A DNA stretch of 64,000 nucleotides, taken from positions 3,410,001 to 3,474,000 of the forward strand of contig CAVNZM010000007.1 of the NCBI GenBank assembly GCA_963693365.1. Reading direction: 5' to 3'. The number at the start of each line of letters is the position of its first letter. Within the stretch, counting starts at the first letter, position 1. Source of the DNA: Amoebidium appalachense (lineage: Eukaryota; Ichthyosporea). The notes beneath the pieces were generated by a model. It had not been told where the DNA came from, did not search any database, and saw only the letters and a list, made by a program, of their open reading frames with translations. Positions 26,753-47,839 of this stretch are shown piece after piece. The position numbers and the translations under genes are program-made.

Positions 26753-27046
26753 ATGGATGACATGGCGAAGCTCGGCGACCCGGGCGAGGTCAAGCGCAGG
26801 GAGCTGGAGGCGCTGGAGAGGCAGATGGAGCTCGAGGCGGGCACGCCGGCGATGGTGGTGGACCGAGAACATCTCCCCGATGCGTTTGTCACCCCGGACA
26901 TGCGCGAGATCACGGCAACCGATTACGATGGCTCAGTCTTTGACGAACTCTTCCTGTTTGGGGGCTATTTGTATAACGCCGTGCCTGCGGATCTAATGGC
27001 ATACAGACCGGAGGTTTATTTCTCACCCGACTTCTTAGATAGCTAG
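26753..27046 (+). CDS. Small acidic protein, unknown
   Basis: 97 residues from ATG 26753 (MDDMAKLGDPGEVKRRELEA). A short coiled coil (EVKRRELEALERQMELEAG) is followed by an acidic/aromatic region (TATDYDGSVFDELFLFGGYL). No domain recognised. Shares a short divergent promoter with 26432-26668. The antisense frame 26910-27344 overlaps its 3' part. Confidence 0.5.
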   Translation: MDDMAKLGDPGEVKRRELEALERQMELEAGTPAMVVDREHLPDAFVTPDMREITATDYDGSVFDELFLFGGYLYNAVPADLMAYRPEVYFSPDFLDS

Positions 27047-27344
27047 TGGTCGTTACTGTTCTTGCGCTGGCACGCCGGTAATCCGGCCGCCAGGGGGGGA
27101 CGCGCGGTTTTGTAGGCAACTGTTCATACGTAAGCGCGATGGCGACAAGCACAAGCACAGCGAGGAAGGTAAAAGAGTCTGACGCTAGGCGGTGGCCAGC
27201 CGTTGCTCCCGTCCGCGGTGCTGGCAACGAATTCACGACGGTCGTATTCTCCAGTGGCAGTGCGGCGTCGGACACGCTTTCGCGGTGTTTGCCACAACCG
27301 TTGCTGGCACGTAAGGCGACCATTGAGACCACCACCATTGTCAT
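26910..27344 (-). CDS. Possible membrane protein
   Basis: About 144 residues from ATG 27344 or 27338. Its support is a single good membrane helix (FTFLAVLVLVAIALTYEQL) near residue 62. The reading frame passes an AATAAA (27016-27021) without stopping, unlike the other genes here, so the native end may be near 27030 and the remainder overrun. A 71-codon plus-strand frame (27139-27354) is open in antisense and weaker. Confidence 0.35.
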   Translation of the reverse strand: MTMVVVSMVALRASNGCGKHRESVSDAALPLENTTVVNSLPAPRTGATAGHRLASDSFTFLAVLVLVAIALTYEQLPTKPRVPPWRPDYRRASARTVTTTSYLRSRVRNKPPVCMPLDPQARRYTNSPQTGRVRQRLSHRNRLP

Positions 27345-27354
27345 CTTCACTTAA

Positions 27355-27658
27355 TTCTCAGCAAGACTTAGAAGTTGAGTTTGGTATTTATTTATTAGTT
27401 GTTGTAGTTTGTTTCCTTTTCCTTTCTTCATTTCTTTCTTTCTTTTCCGTTTCCGTGTACACGACATCTTAGATCTGTGTACGTATCGACATACTTAGCT
27501 CGCGCACACGTATTGTCGTTTGCGTCAAAATCTATATATGTCATCCAATCATATCTCGTTTGTATTTTCCCAAATATAGTAACTTACATTCCTTTCTCAT
27601 TCCTTTCCCACGACGTAGCATTGTGCTATGTTCTTCAACTATTAGGAATAATTATATT
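27355..27658. other. AT-rich stretch with no gene seen
   Basis: Composition drops to AT-rich host-like sequence to the right of the virus-like genes, with pyrimidine runs (TTTCTTTCTTTC). No open frame of interest. Confidence 0.6.
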
Positions 27659-28158
27659 NNNNNNNNNNNNNNNNNNNNNNNNNNNNNNNNNNNNNNNNNN
27701 NNNNNNNNNNNNNNNNNNNNNNNNNNNNNNNNNNNNNNNNNNNNNNNNNNNNNNNNNNNNNNNNNNNNNNNNNNNNNNNNNNNNNNNNNNNNNNNNNNNN
27801 NNNNNNNNNNNNNNNNNNNNNNNNNNNNNNNNNNNNNNNNNNNNNNNNNNNNNNNNNNNNNNNNNNNNNNNNNNNNNNNNNNNNNNNNNNNNNNNNNNNN
27901 NNNNNNNNNNNNNNNNNNNNNNNNNNNNNNNNNNNNNNNNNNNNNNNNNNNNNNNNNNNNNNNNNNNNNNNNNNNNNNNNNNNNNNNNNNNNNNNNNNNN
28001 NNNNNNNNNNNNNNNNNNNNNNNNNNNNNNNNNNNNNNNNNNNNNNNNNNNNNNNNNNNNNNNNNNNNNNNNNNNNNNNNNNNNNNNNNNNNNNNNNNNN
28101 NNNNNNNNNNNNNNNNNNNNNNNNNNNNNNNNNNNNNNNNNNNNNNNNNNNNNNNNNN
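27659..28158. other. Assembly gap (500 N)
   Basis: 500 unspecified bases, so the right edge of the virus-like block and the left part of the next Ngaro fragment are not visible. Confidence 1.
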
Positions 28159-28885
28159 GGCGAAGACTTCCCCCGTTTTTTGGGCACAAGGACCTCACGG
28201 ATCAATAAATTGATGACTGGGGGCTTGCCGTGGTTTACAACCATTGCAGGTTCACTTTCGTCCAAGGGGATGTCCCCCTAGAGGCAACACACGTCCCGGA
28301 GTAGTTTTCATAGAGATTTTATTTGTGGAAATTATTGACATAAATATTTTTCTGGGTAAACACGTAGGATGGGTGTTCGATACCAACATAACCATGTAGG
28401 CTTCATTTCGTGTTTTAGCAGTTAGCGGTTGGCTGCCCGCATACGGGCACCTATTAGCCAGTCAAAACATCAGATACCACAGATCACTAGACCGAGTTAT
28501 GATTGGCTCGGATCAGATTTCACATATCACTAGATCGATTTTTGATTGGCTCAGATCGGTAGGCTTAGGTATATAAGCACGACAGTTTTTAGCAGATCAG
28601 CAAGCTACAAACACATCTTCTGTGTTTAGCATCCACAGCCTCACAGCTATATATTCCTTTTCACCCACCCACCTACACCCACACACAACCCCCATTGATC
28701 CACACATACGTGCTGTTTTTTCACGGGGCGAAGACTTCCCCCGTTTTTTGGGCACATGGACCTCACGGATCAATAAATTGATGACTGGGGGCTTGCCGTG
28801 GTTTACAACCATTGCAGGTTCACTTTCGTCCAAGGGGATGTCCCCCTAGAGGCAACACACGTCCCGGAGTAGTTTTCATAGAATG
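28159..28885 (+). mobile_element. Ngaro terminal repeats, fragment copy
   Basis: Contains part of a promoter segment, the 90-bp repeat (about 28229-28316), a full promoter segment (ATTGG boxes, GGTATATAAGCACG near 28568) and the 90-bp repeat again (about 28797-28884). It is the terminal part of a copy whose coding region is either in the gap or absent. Confidence 0.85.
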
Positions 28886-29712
28886 TAACATATACTAGAT
28901 AATATATTCATATCAGCGGGATATCGACAATAGAGGGTATTGGTACTGTATTACCATTGACAATACCAAAGCAATATTATTGCAATATGGCGTTCCTATT
29001 GGCGGCAAGGGGTTCTATTGCCAATATCGCCAATAGCGCCAATAGCAAAAAATACGTTGGCAATACTTCCGGGAAGTTTGCTGATGAAGCATTGCATTGC
29101 ACTGATTTTCATACACTAATCATGTGTGCTCTAGTACGGCCTCCGCAAGTTGTGCTTGTTGATGGCATTCCAGGTGCATAAGGGTTTTTTTTCTCCCTTT
29201 ATGGCACATGTTCTGCTAACCGCTATGCCATGTTTGTATCAAGTGACGGAGCATTTCCAAGACCGGCGTGGTGTGATTAGCTTCGGTGGGCAAATGGCCC
29301 CACTGGCAACGTGGAACACGGTGTTTTGTTGTTTGTGATGGTCTCGCATATGCCTTGGCTGTGCACGAGTGGGGTTCACCAATCACCACAACCATAAAGG
29401 CCAAGTCCCACGAAAATGGAGCTGTAAGGACTTTGACGTCTTAGACTATTTTGTCGCTGCTATCGACGCACTCAAGAGACCATGTCGTGCTACCGCGTCA
29501 GAATGGACGTTTCACAGTGTTCTTTGGCTGGCAACAGGGTACGTGATCCCTACCAGGAGCTTGGAAACTGGGTGTCATTTCCATGTATTACTTTTCATTT
29601 CCGGAGCACGTAATAAGAAAAACTAAACCACATTCAGGTTTTTATTGTGGTAAACATTTTTCATATGTGCTTCGTCAACCCATGACACTAATGTTGTTTT
29701 TGCTTTCCAGAC
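28886..29712. other. No gene supported; ATTGC/CCAATA-rich patch
   Basis: 28920-29070 is dense in TATTG/CAATA words in both orientations (CAATATCGCCAATAGCGCC). 29370-29560 has a plus-strand frame (KDFDVLDYFVAAIDALKRPC) that could be an exon of the gene ending at 29949, but I see no convincing splice pair. Confidence 0.4.
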
Positions 29713-29949
29713 CAAACCACCAAGGAGTTCTTCAACAGGGCCACTCGCGCTGCCATTGCTGGGATGCCCAAGGTGGAGTCGTGTGCTGTGTTGGTGGAGG
29801 GAACGCGGGATGTCCCTGTTGGCCAGGCCCCCCCAGACACACAAGAGACCGGACAGAAGAATGCATCAGCTGCGCGTGACATGTTGGATGCCATGGCCGC
29901 CCCCCCCGCCTGTGCATATGCCCGTTACATCCCCGTCAGACCCAACTAA
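29713..29949 (+). CDS. Terminal exon of an unidentified host gene
   Basis: A splice acceptor (TTTTGCTTTCCAG) ends at 29712, and the following 78 codons read TTKEFFNRATRAAIAGMPKV, VESCAVLVEGTRDVPVGQA, and end ARYIPVRPN with TAA at 29947-29949. Codon choice and amino-acid mix look like a real protein, but I do not recognise it. Eight C near 29899 could hide a frameshift, and the alternative frame runs to a donor-like GAA-GTAAGT at 29981. Upstream exons were not found. Confidence 0.5.
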   Translation, partial: QTTKEFFNRATRAAIAGMPKVESCAVLVEGTRDVPVGQAPPDTQETGQKNASAARDMLDAMAAPPACAYARYIPVRPN

Positions 29950-29985
29950 GGAAGCTGGTGACGGCAAACGGAATGGGGAAGTAAG

Positions 29986-30911
29986 TGTTAAATTTTATAA
30001 GTATTTGGTATGAAAGCAGAGACACAGTGGTGCAGTGTAAAAACACCACAGACACACACAACAACAAAACACGGAACGATCGGAGCAGTGTACACAACAG
30101 ACATCAATGTTTAGACACGACTGAACTGAATTTATTCTGATCTCCGAATAAATACCTGAAATTCCTCTAAGTCCAATCCATACATGATTTCCGACCAGTC
30201 GGAAATCAGATCTATCTCTAATAGAAACCAATCACGAAGAACCTAATTGCTTTCAGAGAGATCCGGTACGCGGAGACGCACACGATAGGACACAGACACT
30301 AGTTAAGGTCAACTCGTGTCATCATCAAGGAAGTTCTAACCTATGACATACTGCAAAGACTCAGACATATCACACTTAACCTTGATGATTGGTTAAAGCC
30401 CGGCAACACATGAAAACTAAAGTAAATTAATGAAGTCTAAACACACATGCTATTCTAAGTGTAGCCTAAGTGTGTTACCGTCCAATGAACACGTATTAAG
30501 TAACACAAATCTACCTAACATATATTAGTAGAAAAGAAATACGATTATACACATGAAGACAAAGAGAGAAAGAAAAGAAAATAAGGAAGGAGAAAGAGGA
30601 AGGAAAAGAGAGCACAGATCAACAAACAAGATAGCAATAGCATAACTATAACCAGAGATATTTATGTACACACGGACATGTACACGTCTCTCCCTGAGTG
30701 GGTGGATCCGTGTACACACATATAAATATTCTAATCGATATTACAACACACGATTAAAGCCGATACAACACGATTACAAGTATACAAGCATATCGGAGAT
30801 CGATGCTACACTTTACATAATTAGAGTGTGGCATTTACACTAAGCATATGAACTGAAACATAACACAAACTGAGAAGATCTTACCATATGTAAATACTAC
30901 GTATTACAACA
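29986..30911. mobile_element. Solo LTR of a Ty1/copia element
   Basis: A 926-bp sequence starting TGTTAAATTTTATAAG and ending GTATTACAACA, flanked on both sides by the 5-bp target duplication GTAAG (29981-29985 and 30912-30916). It is highly similar to the 1017-bp LTR at 48636-49652 of the copia element. No internal region remains, so it arose by LTR-LTR recombination. Confidence 0.9.
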
Positions 30912-30975
30912 GTAAGGGACGAGGATGCACACACGCAGAAAGAGTCCAAAACGGAGGTGACCAAATCTGTCACAG

Positions 30976-31049
30976 GAAAGCCAATGAAGGGCCGCGGCGG
31001 CGCTTCCGGTGGCAGCAGCGGAAAGGGTAGGGGCCGAGATAGAAAATAA
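30976..31049 (+). CDS. Possible RG-rich terminal exon
   Basis: After an acceptor-like CTGTCACAG the frame KPMKGRGGASGGSSGKGRGR ends DRK with TAA at 31047. Gly-Arg-rich tails are typical of RNA-binding proteins. It may be the last exon of the gene with the exon near 29.7 kb, with the solo LTR inside the intron; splice phase does not prove it. Confidence 0.3.
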
Positions 31050-31189
31050 TCGAATTAAAAGTAAATGGTAAAAGTAAATGGTATTTATAATGGGTATGGT
31101 AAAAGCAGGTGTTTGGTTTTTTTTTCCTCCAAAACTTTTGCTAGCTCTTCACTGTGTATGTGTGTATAAGTTTGTTTGTGTAGTATATT

Positions 31190-31480
31190 TCAACACGTTG
31201 AATTGTGTGTGCAGTGCATACACACTCACGATACAATAACAAGTCTGGGTGTGGTTTATTTTGACACATTGGATTGTGTGTGCAGGGCACACACACACGA
31301 TACAATAACATGTTTGGACATAGTCTAAACTTGTCAAAGAGTATGATAATGTCATGCTTGGATGCGCTTACACTGATGTACTGTGTGTGTGTGTGTGTGT
31401 GGAATGACACACACACACCATAAAATCAGTGTAAACCTTACATTTGCAACCTTACTACCCATGTACTCCCTCCCTGTTTC

Positions 31481-31522
<42 letters not shown>

Positions 31523-32135
31523 ACAATTTTGCCATCTAGGCCAGACCGTGCAGGTCCGTGCACACGCTGTGTTTCTCCAACCACATATACACACCCTGAC
31601 CCCCCTGCACCCCTGCACTCCCTCCCTGTTTCCGGGATAGTAGGGGGGGGGGGGGGGGAGGTTACGACAATGATTTTTTATACCCCCCCCCCCCCCCCCC
31701 CCCCCCCGCACCCTCACCGTGTTTCTGCCACCACATACAAACCCTCTGACCCCTCTGTCACCCAGGGTAGTAGGGGCCGGGGGGGGGGGGGGGGGGGGGT
31801 GCATTTTGGCCTGCCCGATATTCACCCTAGATCAATCAAATTTGACGACCTGGATTTTAATTAGAGATGACAACACTTTGGCCTGGACGACACTTTGGCC
31901 TGCAACAGGGGGGGGGGGGGGGGGGGGGTTGCGAGGGAGGGGGGGGGGGGGGGGGCTCAGTTGCCACCAGCCTTGTGCGTGGTGCAGTGGTGGTTGCGGT
32001 AAGAATTCGAAGGGTTTTCAAAGGGGGGAAGGGGAGGGGGAGAGGGGGGGGGGGGGGGGGGAGGGGGGGGGAGGCAAGGAGGAGGGCGGGGGGAGGGAGG
32101 GGGGGGGAGGAGGGGGGGAGGGAGGGGGAATGGTA
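31190..32135. repeat. Homopolymer-G and GT repeats around the MYND gene
   Basis: Includes a duplicated unit of about 70 bp (31190-31320), (GT)n at 31381, poly-G tracts at 31483-31521, 31643-31659, 31779-31799, 31910-31928 and a G/GGA-rich stretch 32020-32130, with poly-C at 31684-31707. Long glycine/proline frames are artefacts. Confidence 0.9.
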
Positions 32136-32371
32136 AACTACATACACTGCGGCACACTCACACAGTGTTACGGGTGTGTCTGCAGGCCCACGCCTATTAC
32201 CAGAGGCATCCCGAGATGCTACCGTGGGACCGTCGCTGTGTGCTCTGTGGCCGGGGGGGCGAGGATGTGCGCCAACTGCAACGTTGTGGCAGGTGTGGAA
32301 GGGTGGCATACTGCGGCAGATCGTGCCAAGCTGAGCACTGGCCGACGAACAAGGCCGAGTGCAAGAAGTGA
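31961..32371 (+). CDS. MYND zinc-finger protein, last two exons
   Basis: Exon 31961-31998 (acceptor GGGGCTCAG, donor GCG-GTAAGA) joins exon 32186-32371 (acceptor GTGTCTGCAG) in phase. The first gives ATSLVRGAVVVA, the second AHAYYQRHPEMLPWDRRC and a MYND finger: CVLCG, CGRCGRVAYCGRSCQ, HWPTNKAEC, stop TGA at 32369. The C-C-C-C-C-C-H-C spacing fits MYND, a protein-interaction zinc fold, often C-terminal in ankyrin/TPR proteins. Upstream exons were not found among the homopolymers. Confidence 0.75.
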
Positions 32372-32980
32372 TTGGGCTGCAAATACATGCACCTGCAATG
32401 CAAAATGGCCTTGTCCTGCATTTGTGGGTGCTGTGGTAGGGTTATGTTATTCATTTGAAGCTTTCTAACCTTGTTTTTACCTATACCGGTACCAATGAAA
32501 TAGCATCTGAGAATCCGGAAATTTTGGGCAAGGTTTCCGTATTATTCATTTATTTCGTAATTTACGTTAAAACATCAATGCTTGTTCTATTTGTCCCTCT
32601 GCTGGCTAACGGAGAATCCAATATAGGTGACTTACTTCGCGTCCCCGTATCGAAAATGGTAGCGGGTTACTGGTCGTATGTGATTGTCCAAAGTTCAGCT
32701 TCCCAATGATCAAAGTTTACCTAAACAGAACTGCAGCAGCAGCTGAGATAACAGCCTTACTGGACGTGGAATTTTGTTGCTATATTATTATTGCCGTCGA
32801 ACCTGATTGTATTCTATTGTATTCATGAGCATTGCTATGACAAGATTGCTGCTTCTCTAAGTAAGTGTTTTTGTAATACGAAACAGTGTGTGTGTATTAT
32901 GTGGAAAAAGAGACTCTTATTGAGCCTAGGCCAAGTGAAGGATTGCATTACTGGTGCAGCGATGAATAAATCATGCCTGC

Positions 32981-33020
<40 letters not shown>

Positions 33021-33600
33021 TGTGCATGTATGTGTGTGTAGGCCTTTTCTGTCGACGCTTCCACAGAACAAATACTGCCGTCATAGGGAATTTATTGTAC
33101 GACTCACTGGGGGTGCTGGTTCCCGTCTCAATAGGACCCAGCCAGATCTCTTTGCAAATCACACCATACACGACAAATGCATGCGGTGTTCAATAAAGGT
33201 TCTACCAAACAACCGCAACTTTATCTGAGCACCCACCGTTTTAATAAATTTTCAATAGGATTAGTGCGCTCAATTCCATTCGTGCATATAAAATATAACC
33301 CCATGGAGACTTTTAAACCATGATGATATTCGGCCACCGGCCCGGGCGGATATGGATTGTTCCAGTACACTAGTTGCTAATATTAATAGTAGTTCAAAAC
33401 ATCTTCATACCTGGAGTAAGTCACACCAGTCAGTCACACAGTACTCCCGGCCCCTTTTCAACAATCAAACAATAAACATGAGAAACCTTCAGCCTGAACG
33501 GGCACTGAATTCGAACTCACAGAACCAACACCCAACATCGGTTTTTTTTTTTTTGGGGTGGGTGGGTGGGTGGGTGGGGGGGGGGGGGGGGGGGGGAGGG
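32372..33600. other. Sparse region with (GT)n and a possible 3' exon
   Basis: Mostly AT-balanced DNA. A (GT)n lies at 32981-33018. After it, 33040-33196 reads IGNLLYDSLGVLVPVSIGPS on the plus strand, with stop and an AATAAAGG at 33192; it might be a terminal exon but lacks a family match. Poly-G sits at 33577-33595. Confidence 0.35.
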
Positions 33601-33705
33601 GGGTTGAATGCGTTATACACATGAACAACGGATATCACGATGCAGAGTGCAAACCATACATAAAGAGTATGTAAAATAAGCTGAGCCCATCCTCGGGATT
33701 CTTTA
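33601..33705. repeat. Dispersed repeat downstream of poly-G (with 36153-36262)
   Basis: GTTGAATGCG...CACGATGCAG and CATACATAAAGAGTATG... occur here and at 36153-36262 with the same order and about 80-85 percent identity by eye; both copies start at the end of a poly-G tract. Origin unknown. Confidence 0.65.
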
Positions 33706-33774
33706 GTTCTTTCCCACGGCCACTACCATTCCGCCATCCCATCTGCCCCGTCTGTACTCTCCACATCAATCTGC

Positions 33775-33965
33775 GGACCAATCAAACCCTGATATTAGTC
33801 GGAAATAACCAATCAAACACCTGATATTAGTCGGAGATAACCAACCAAAACCCCTGATATTAGTCGGAGATAACCAATCAAACACCTGATATTAGTCGAA
33901 GATAATCAAGCAAAACACCTGATATTAGTCGGAGATAACCAATCAAACCCCTGCAGGCTGATCTT
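33775..33965. promoter_or_regulatory. CCAAT tandem array in host DNA (about 36-bp unit)
   Basis: Five to six units of GATAACCAATCAAACACCTG followed by ATATTAGTCGGA, each with CCAAT. It lies 0.4 kb beyond the DMAP1 3' end and could be a promoter of a gene not identified here. A TATA-like GGGTATATTATCG follows at 34009. Confidence 0.5.
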
Positions 33966-34182
33966 AGCCGGACATAAACAAGTGGCAAATGGTGTCTAGA
34001 ACTCGAATGGGTATATTATCGAGGAACTTCGTTATGCAAAGGGGGGAAGGAAGGGGAGGGGGGGTTTAGCCGGCACCGACACATCGGCACATACGCAAAA
34101 AAAAAAAAAAAAAAAGAAGAAGAAGAAAAAAACCCCTCAACGTGAATCCATTGTGTGTCTGGGTGTGTGTGTGTGTATGTGT

Positions 34183-34228
<46 letters not shown>

Positions 34229-34373
34229 CACGGACATGTTTCTGCCCATATGTGCAAGTGTGTATTTGTGTGTGTTCATGTTTGTGTGTGTGTGTACGGG
34301 CGCGCCTGTGTGTTTCAGGTGGTGGCGGGGAAGGGAACAGAGTGGAAAGGGAAGAACCGGTGATGCCTCAATA

Positions 34374-43110
<8,737 letters not shown>

Positions 43111-43577
43111 CTGCTGGCAGATAGGGGTGGGGCCTGGGGGACAATCACCCCTACGGTGTGTTCTCCCTCGTGGGTCCCATCATAGCCGAAATAGTTGAGG
43201 TGGAGATAGCTGCTTGGTGCCTGTGTTTGTGGTTAGTGATGACGACGACGACGATGATGTTTGATGATAATGCCGAATCCAAAAACTTTGTGGGGAAGGG
43301 AATAATCAGCGTAAAGGGGGGCTGGCACGGATAAAGGGGAGCCGGGGGGGGGGGGGGGGGGGGGTAAGTGAAGGAGTGCAAAAACGAGAACAACACAGAG
43401 ACCATCGAACAGATAAGAAGACGTGCTCCTATGATTGTGGTTGGAAGACAAATGAGTCGGGTAGGGAAGATGCTACAGTAGGAGCTGCTCGAATTGAACC
43501 AGAGAAAACACATGAACCAGAGAAGACACATGTGTTCAGCTCGAGAATGTAAATGAGAGGAGCAAAAGGGCGTGATG

Positions 43578-45599
<2,022 letters not shown>

Positions 45600-46370
45600 C
45601 ACAGTTACGTTGCACCAACATCGTTCAATTACATACCATTTTAGATTGGAACAGGGCACCCGTAGCCTCTTGGATCGTAGCCGGCGCAGTTAACACACAC
45701 CTCGACCCTACTCCCAACGTCTTTTAAACCAAGCGAGATATAAAAGTGAGAACAAAGAACTGTAAGTTATGAATAAAAGCAAGTGAAAATAGTTGAAGTG
45801 GCAATAACTAATTGAAACAGCACCTAGTTATGTTATGTAAATGGGAACATGAACGCGTCGGATCCAGGAATACAGACTCTAGTGTGGCTTGGCAATGTCT
45901 GCGGATATCATTGAATACCCAGTGACGAAGGTTGGATTTAGAAGAGTTTATCCTTGCCTTCACACTTGTTTGGGTTGAATTATTAAACAGCATACACTAT
46001 CCATGTCCCCCGTGTGTGTATGTGTTATACATATAGCCACCTTATTTGCTATGTCTCTCCTTGTGATAACGTAACAGAGTGCTCTAGCTTCCTGTGCATA
46101 CGTAACGGAGCTCCCGTCATAGTCTAAAGTATGTACACTTTAGGTGTCTAATCTTATTACTATATTAGTTCTAAAGGACTATTACATGACGCATACATAA
46201 AGTGACTAAACCAATGCAGTGCTGGTAGAAAGCAGGGAAGGCGCCCGAGTTTTCAAAAAGGGGAGTACTAACGTTAACGTTGCTCCCGTGGAGATAACTG
46301 AGTAAGTGAAGATACTGAAAATGAGCTACACACTCGATGAACTTTTTAGCACTAATTATTGGCCCCGCAG
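45600..46370. other. No gene supported
   Basis: Mixed-composition DNA with no convincing exon. 45600-45730 has a minus-strand stretch (CVNCAGYDPRGYGCP) that might belong to a DMAP1 5' exon but has no supporting splice pair. Confidence 0.4.
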
Positions 46371-46530
46371 TCAATTCACCTCGCAGCCAAATACGAATGC
46401 CCGCTCTGCCACAAGATACTTAGCAACCCCAAAGCGTATGCATATGGACACGTCTTTGACTCCGTTTGCATGACATACCCAGATGGGGTTTACGCTGTTT
46501 ACTCTCGAGGCAAAGAGAGACCAGTCTCAG
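46371..46530 (+). CDS. Internal exon with RING/U-box-like finger
   Basis: Bounded by an acceptor (GGCCCCGCAG) and a donor (GTCTCAG-GTATGG). It encodes SIHLAAKYECPLCHKILSNP, AYAYGHVFDSVCMTYPDGV and SRGKERPVS. C-x2-C, then x-NP, then a GHVFDSxC segment resembles the first half of RING or U-box type fingers (PEX12-like fingers also look like this). The rest of the gene is not visible. Ubiquitin-ligase function is inference. Confidence 0.5.
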
Positions 46531-46582
46531 GTATGGGGGGTTTTTGCTCGGAATATCCCCTCAGCGGTATATCATGATCACG

Positions 46583-46698
46583 TACATAGATGTCGGGTGA
46601 TGACTATATATCAAAGTTTACTTTCTACGAGACACCATAAAGACTAAGAAAAATCAATTAGTTGGGGTTCCCCCCTTTTTTTTTTATATTTTATTTTT

Positions 46699-46755
<57 letters not shown>

Positions 46756-46760
46756 TCAGC
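46583..46760. repeat. Dispersed 84-bp repeat plus poly-T/poly-G
   Basis: 46583-46665 (ACATAGATGTCGGGTGATGA to CAATTAGTTGGGG) recurs at 61567-61650 with a few changes. It is followed by poly-T (46674-46707) and about 44 G (46709-46753). Confidence 0.8.
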
Positions 46761-46789
46761 AATCTTCCCCCCCCCAGCGGAAACCCCTC

Positions 46790-47180
46790 AGAGTCTACGA
46801 CGTCGACGACGGGTTCGGAGTAGTTTACGATACCTGAGTGGCTGGGTTTGGTAACCTCGAGATTTTAATGGATGGAAAAGCTGAAAATCCATCGTCGACG
46901 TCGACAAGCATATTACAGGGTAATAAAGAGGTCCACTGATTTCTCGACCCTCATGTGTATATGCCAACGTCATCCTATGGACATGCTGTGCATGCGTTTA
47001 CACCGTCCATTAACCAAATGTAGCACCTATTCCAATGCTATAGATGTGCTATGGACGTCGTAATCCTGTTCTACGTATGTATACTGTGTAGGCTAACATG
47101 ATGGGTATCGTCGACGTCGAAAACAAAGCATACTGTGAAGGCGATTCTGAGCATCTTAATATGAGGTTTCCGACGTCTGT
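46790..47180. other. GACGTC/GTCGAC-rich intergenic DNA
   Basis: Contains palindromic words (GACGTCGACGAC, CGTCGACGTCGAC) like those in the 51.4-kb satellite (TACGACGTCGG), with an inverted pair TTTTCCATCCATT/AATGGATGGAAAA style. No gene seen. Confidence 0.4.
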
Positions 47181-47214
47181 AAACTAATAAGAAACGGCGA
47201 ATTCTGCAATAATA

Positions 47215-47259
47215 AATACTGTTTTTATAATGTATAAGTACAATAGTTTTATGTGTGTG

Positions 47260-47296
<37 letters not shown>

Positions 47297-47610
47297 GGTT
47301 TTTTGTAATGTATAAGTACAATAGTTTTATGTATATATATATATATATCATAAATATATATATATATATATATATTGGGAGTAGACGGTGTCCTGGGAAT
47401 GAAAACATGGTTTAGTTCTAGCGTGAAATGTACTAATGTACTACAGGAAACATGTGCTTACCGACTGGAATATTCTACCCAACACACAACCATACACGTA
47501 TGCATGAGAATGGGAGGAGGGAAGAATAAATGAATAGAAAAAGAAAACAGTATACAAATAATAAACAAATAAATAAATAAATAAATAAATAAAAAAAAAT
47601 AAAAAAAGGA
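47215..47610. repeat. (TA)n and (AAAT)n with a 23-bp duplicate
   Basis: ATGTATAAGTACAATAGTTT occurs twice (47230, 47309), each before a (TA)n run (47261-47293, 47332-47376). (AAAT)n at 47566-47595. Confidence 0.9.
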
Positions 47611-47839
47611 TTGGAGTGGATTCGAACGTACCAAAAGCACCTTATGCATGTGCATAGCTCCCTCTTTCAACATATGCTAGTGTATGTTACGACGTCAAGT
47701 CTATCATATATTTCTCATGCATTATACCTCGTGAAGCCCTTCTATGCATCCGTATACAACATCTTAATGTGATTTGTGATTTTTAAAGTCGCCGACGTCC
47801 ATATGACGTACACAAGACTAAGGATATACACATTTCCGT

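Noticed and set aside
1200-27350. Firm assignment to a named virus family
   Set aside because: No major capsid protein, DNA polymerase, packaging ATPase or integrase was recognised; accessory domains alone cannot fix the family.
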